Part shown: positions 13,539 to 16,104 of the stretch, piece by piece
Layout of the letters: every line of letters starts with the position of its first letter
Numbering within the stretch: the stretch's first letter is position 1
Assembly: GCA_029261675.1 (NCBI GenBank)
Contig: JAJDBA010000008.1
Span: forward strand, 1 to 16,104
Source: Nitrospinaceae bacterium
GTDB taxonomy: Bacteria; Nitrospinota; Nitrospinia; Nitrospinales; VA-1
Length of the DNA: 16,104 nt
Direction of reading: 5' to 3'
The notes under the pieces: model-generated
The model's database searches: none
What the model saw: only the letters and a program-made list of their open reading frames with translations
Told to the model about the DNA's origin: nothing
Made by a program: the position numbers and the translations under genes

Positions 13539-14561
13539 ATGTTTATTGATCAGGTAACCATCTCCGTAAAAGCCGGAGATGGAGGCGATGGTTGTTGTAG
13601 TTTCCGTAGGGAAAAACATATTCCTCTTGGTGGTCCCGATGGCGGCGATGGAGGAAGAGGTGGTGATGTGGTTTTGCAAGTAGATCCTAATCTTTCCACT
13701 CTCATAGACCTTCGATACAAAAAACTTTACCAAGCAGAAAATGGTAAGCCGGGCAAAGGAAACCAGATGACAGGCCGAAGTGGTAAAGACCTTATCGTTT
13801 CCCTTCCCCCGGGGACGCTAGTAAAAAATAAGGAAACCGATGAATTGCTGGTAGACCTTAAGGAACCTGGTCAGCAATTTGTTGTAGCAAACGGTGGGAA
13901 TTACGGCCAAGGCAATATTCGCTTCAAGTCTGCGACCAACCGGGCGCCCAAAAAATTTAGTACAGGAAAGCCTGGTGAATCTTGCCAGCTTTTTTTAGAG
14001 CTCAAATTACTGGCGGATGTGGGAATTATTGGGTTCCCCAATGCTGGGAAATCGACTTTGATATCACGAATTTCAAATGCTCGACCCAAAGTCGCAGGAT
14101 ATCCTTTTACTACTCTGGTTCCAAATCTTGGGATAGTGAGGTTAGATGAAGGCGAGTCGTTTGTGGCGGCAGATATTCCCGGTCTTATAGAAGGAGCCCA
14201 TAAAGGAAAAGGCTTGGGGCATCAGTTTTTGCGGCATATAGAACGTACCCGCCTACTTCTTCACTTGATCGATTTTTCGGATATTGAATCTGATAATATT
14301 CTGGATAGGTATCACAAGTTACAGAATGAATTAAAAGCTTTTAGCGAGAACTTATTTGATAAACCACAAATTCTTGTGGCTACAAAGATGGACGACCCTC
14401 AGTCTGTGATCAACTTGGAAAAGATGAAGCCAGCCATAAAGGAAATGAATCCTTTGCTTGTTACGATTTCTTCGGTAACAGGGGAAGGAATAGAGCAACT
14501 ACTGTGGAAGATCAAAGAAGGTTTAGCTATTGGCGAAGACTCGGAAAGCTTCATGCCGTGA
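13539..14561 (+). CDS. obg: GTPase Obg/CgtA
   Basis: Obg is an essential GTPase that binds the 50S subunit during its assembly and links it to the stringent response. The N-terminal glycine-rich Obg fold is clear (KAGDGGDGCCSF at 11-22, GGPDGGDGGRGGDV at 31-44). The G domain follows: G1 GFPNAGKS (165-172), G2 within YPFTTL (188-193), G3 DIPG (212-215), G4 TKMD (282-285, where Asn of NKxD is replaced by Thr) and G5 SSV (311-313). The 340-residue length is that of the short form without the extra OCT domain. No Shine-Dalgarno is visible before the ATG, but the MFIDQV start is the family's usual one. Third gene of the rplU-rpmA-obg cluster. Confidence 0.96.
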   Translation: MFIDQVTISVKAGDGGDGCCSFRREKHIPLGGPDGGDGGRGGDVVLQVDPNLSTLIDLRYKKLYQAENGKPGKGNQMTGRSGKDLIVSLPPGTLVKNKETDELLVDLKEPGQQFVVANGGNYGQGNIRFKSATNRAPKKFSTGKPGESCQLFLELKLLADVGIIGFPNAGKSTLISRISNARPKVAGYPFTTLVPNLGIVRLDEGESFVAADIPGLIEGAHKGKGLGHQFLRHIERTRLLLHLIDFSDIESDNILDRYHKLQNELKAFSENLFDKPQILVATKMDDPQSVINLEKMKPAIKEMNPLLVTISSVTGEGIEQLLWKIKEGLAIGEDSESFMP

Positions 14562-14575
14562 ACGTATTGAGTCCA

Positions 14576-16104
14576 CTATTGAATCAAGAAGTCCTCGAAT
14601 TTAATTTTCTTCACTCGCGTATCTCCTTCGATTTTTTTATTGTAGGCAAGTTTTAAACGTTTTTGAAGTTTCTCTTTTACGTAAAGAATGTCGTTGTAGA
14701 ATTTTCTTTTCAAGAACCTTTCTACAGTCAGCACCGTTATTTCTTCAAAAACAGGTAACGCGCCTGACAAAACTTTTGCTCCAGCCTCGTTGTCAAAGGT
14801 GATTTCGAGTGTGAAGCTGAGAACTCGGATGTCGTTGACATCAAAAACGACCGGCATAATGGTTGCCAGTTTAACCATCTTGGATTCCGGTGATAAGGCA
14901 GCCTGTAACCCTGCAGAATCTTCTTCAATCACTTCCACTTCTTTTGCAGCTTCCGACAAGGTGTCTGATTTATTTAATTCTTGTGCAACTTCAGAGTTAG
15001 TGTCTTCTTTGGTCATTCCCGGAACATTGGGTTTTTTAGTTTCTTCGATTTGAGTTTTTGGCGGAACAACAGGCTCTTCCTCAGGTGCTGTCATCGCATC
15101 CTCGCCTTTTTTCGGCGTTAAGCCTTCGGGAACCTCAGCTTCAGGTTTTTCTACTTCCGCAAGTTCAGGGGGTGCAAAGGTTTGCATGGCAAAATATACC
15201 CCCCCCGCAGTTAGTAATATACCCAGTACACCCCCGGCTAACATCATTTTCCCAGTTCGAGTTGCAGGAACCGAAATGGGGCCGATCTTTATTCTTTCCT
15301 CAGAAGATTCTTCATCATCGTCTTCATATTCTTCTTCGTCATCGTCATCGTCATCAGGGTAATCGTCTTCAGAAATTCCTAATTCAGCGGCAGCAGCGTC
15401 TACTTCCTCTTCTTCATCTTCCTCATCATCTTCTGTTTCTTCGTCCTCTTCATCATCTTCTGTCTCTTCGTCTTGCTCGCTTTCTTCCTCTTCGGTTTTT
15501 TCTTCTGCTGCGGCTTGCTCTGTTCCCTCTTGATCGGCAAAAGCTGCGGCCCACATATCTTCATCGTTCATTTCTTCTGCGGGTTCTTCTGCTTTTTCTT
15601 CTACCACTTCTTCGGCTCCCTTTTCTTCTACGGCCTCGGCTACCTCTTCCTCCTCTTCAATAACAGGTTCTGTTTTTTCTTCGGCTTCAGGAGGTGTGGA
15701 GGTTTCTTCAGCGGCTATTTCATCATCTTCCTCATCATCGTCATTGAGAATGTCGTCTAACAGGCTATCTAAATCTTCATCGTCGTCATCGGACTCGTCA
15801 TTCAACTCTGTAGGTTTATCTTCCTCTTCTTCAACTGAATCAGAAGATTCATTTGTAGGATCTTCAGCCATCTTGTCTAACTCCGGTTCCTCCCCTGAAT
15901 CACTCAGAGTTTCTCCAGAGTCCTCTTGGGTTTCTATATCCTCACTGATGAGGTCATCGAGCAAACTGTCAAGTTCCGGTTCGTCGGTGGTTTCACTAGC
16001 TTCTTCAGATTCTGCGGTATCATCGCCACTGATGAGACCATCGAGCAAATTATCAAGTTCCGGCTCATCGGCGGTTTCGCTGGCTTCTTCAGACTCTGCG
16101 GTAT
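14576..16104 (-). CDS. Acidic membrane protein with FliL-like C-terminal domain, 5' end outside window
   Basis: The frame is open to the right edge, so the start is missing; 508 residues are visible. Roughly the first 270 residues are an extremely Asp/Glu-rich, low-complexity cytoplasmic region with short repeats of an ELD-SLLDDLIS type. It also has one aromatic motif, DEDMWAAAFADQ (about 181-192). A single membrane helix follows (MMLAGGVLGILLTAGGVYFA, about 286-305), then an acidic Pro-rich linker. The C-terminal domain (about 411-508) reads like the FliL periplasmic domain: a P-F-VN strand, a long helix, and the ending KKIKFEDFLIQ comparable with FliL VYFTDFVVQ. FliL stabilises flagellar stators. 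The acidic extension is far larger than in ordinary FliL. A true flagellar role is uncertain because no flagellar gene is adjacent. A 14-nt gap separates it from convergent obg. Confidence 0.65.
   Translation of the reverse strand, partial: TAESEEASETADEPELDNLLDGLISGDDTAESEEASETTDEPELDSLLDDLISEDIETQEDSGETLSDSGEEPELDKMAEDPTNESSDSVEEEEDKPTELNDESDDDDEDLDSLLDDILNDDDEEDDEIAAEETSTPPEAEEKTEPVIEEEEEVAEAVEEKGAEEVVEEKAEEPAEEMNDEDMWAAAFADQEGTEQAAAEEKTEEEESEQDEETEDDEEDEETEDDEEDEEEEVDAAAAELGISEDDYPDDDDDDEEEYEDDDEESSEERIKIGPISVPATRTGKMMLAGGVLGILLTAGGVYFAMQTFAPPELAEVEKPEAEVPEGLTPKKGEDAMTAPEEEPVVPPKTQIEETKKPNVPGMTKEDTNSEVAQELNKSDTLSEAAKEVEVIEEDSAGLQAALSPESKMVKLATIMPVVFDVNDIRVLSFTLEITFDNEAGAKVLSGALPVFEEITVLTVERFLKRKFYNDILYVKEKLQKRLKLAYNKKIEGDTRVKKIKFEDFLIQ
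15935..16102 (-). repeat. 84-bp tandem repeat, two copies, running into the window edge
   Basis: Copy 1 (15935-16018) and copy 2 (16019-16102) are in-frame 28-codon units encoding TAESEEASETTDEPELD-SLLDDLISEDI and a near-identical partner that has ADEPELD-NLLDGLISGDD. The two bases after copy 2 match the start of a further unit, so more copies may lie beyond the edge. Located within the acidic region of the FliL-like gene. Confidence 0.85.

Noticed and set aside
15058..15663. Long plus-strand open frame (201 codons) rich in Leu, His, Pro and Arg
   Set aside because: It is the antisense of the Glu/Asp-rich FliL-like gene; GAA/GAT/GCT-rich coding strands give open, biased reverse frames. No ribosome site and low-complexity product.
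15935..16102. CRISPR-like or mobile repeat
   Set aside because: Copies are directly adjacent without spacers, in frame and inside a coding sequence.

Overview
The window looks like one stretch of the chromosome of a Gram-negative bacterium. It is AT-leaning, with genes on both strands and short gaps. Outer-envelope lipoproteins, a periplasmic multiheme c-type cytochrome, an RND transporter and a FliL-like protein fit a respiring, possibly flagellated Gram-negative. The mix (type III pantothenate kinase, stand-alone O-methyltransferase, c-type heme proteins, ribonuclease-inhibitor-type LRR proteins) would suit a Nitrospinota or deltaproteobacteria-like lineage, but this is an impression. There is no rRNA or tRNA here to fix the taxonomy.

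Layout, left to right. (1) 1-2220 is the 3' part of an MMPL/RND-type transporter whose 5' end lies outside the window. (2) 2221-4135 holds two small unrecognised genes on the plus strand, one of them a lipoprotein. Facing them on the minus strand are a triheme cytochrome and a 71-residue hypothetical. (3) 4249-5370 holds coaX (type III pantothenate kinase), convergent with a TusA-fold protein that lacks the catalytic cysteine. An 80-nt nested inverted repeat lies between the two. (4) 5691-9349 is the accessory-looking core. Three LRR proteins with a 27-residue repeat period occur in both orientations, one of them in a bicistron with a disulfide-type Sel1-repeat periplasmic protein. The third LRR gene sits inside a tight plus-strand operon: aroK, LRR, HhH-GPD DNA glycosylase, O-methyltransferase (8014-10633). 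(5) 10737-12599 has a protein with an internal duplication (probably DUF4254). Its stop codon overlaps that of a minus-strand SHOCT-domain lipoprotein, which is co-oriented with a SAM methyltransferase. (6) 12763-14561 is the conserved rplU-rpmA-obg cluster behind a near-consensus sigma70 promoter. Two hairpins lie before obg, and obg has no visible Shine-Dalgarno sequence. (7) 14576-16104 (minus, 5' end outside) is a membrane protein with an extremely acidic cytoplasmic region, an 84-bp tandem repeat and a FliL-like C-terminal domain.

Housekeeping functions (CoA synthesis, the shikimate pathway, base excision repair, ribosome assembly) are mixed with lineage-specific genes. I found no mobile element, CRISPR array, tRNA or rRNA. 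The most distinctive material is the LRR paralog group with the Sel1 gene, the cysteine-less TusA-like protein with its adjacent hairpin, and the acidic FliL-like protein.
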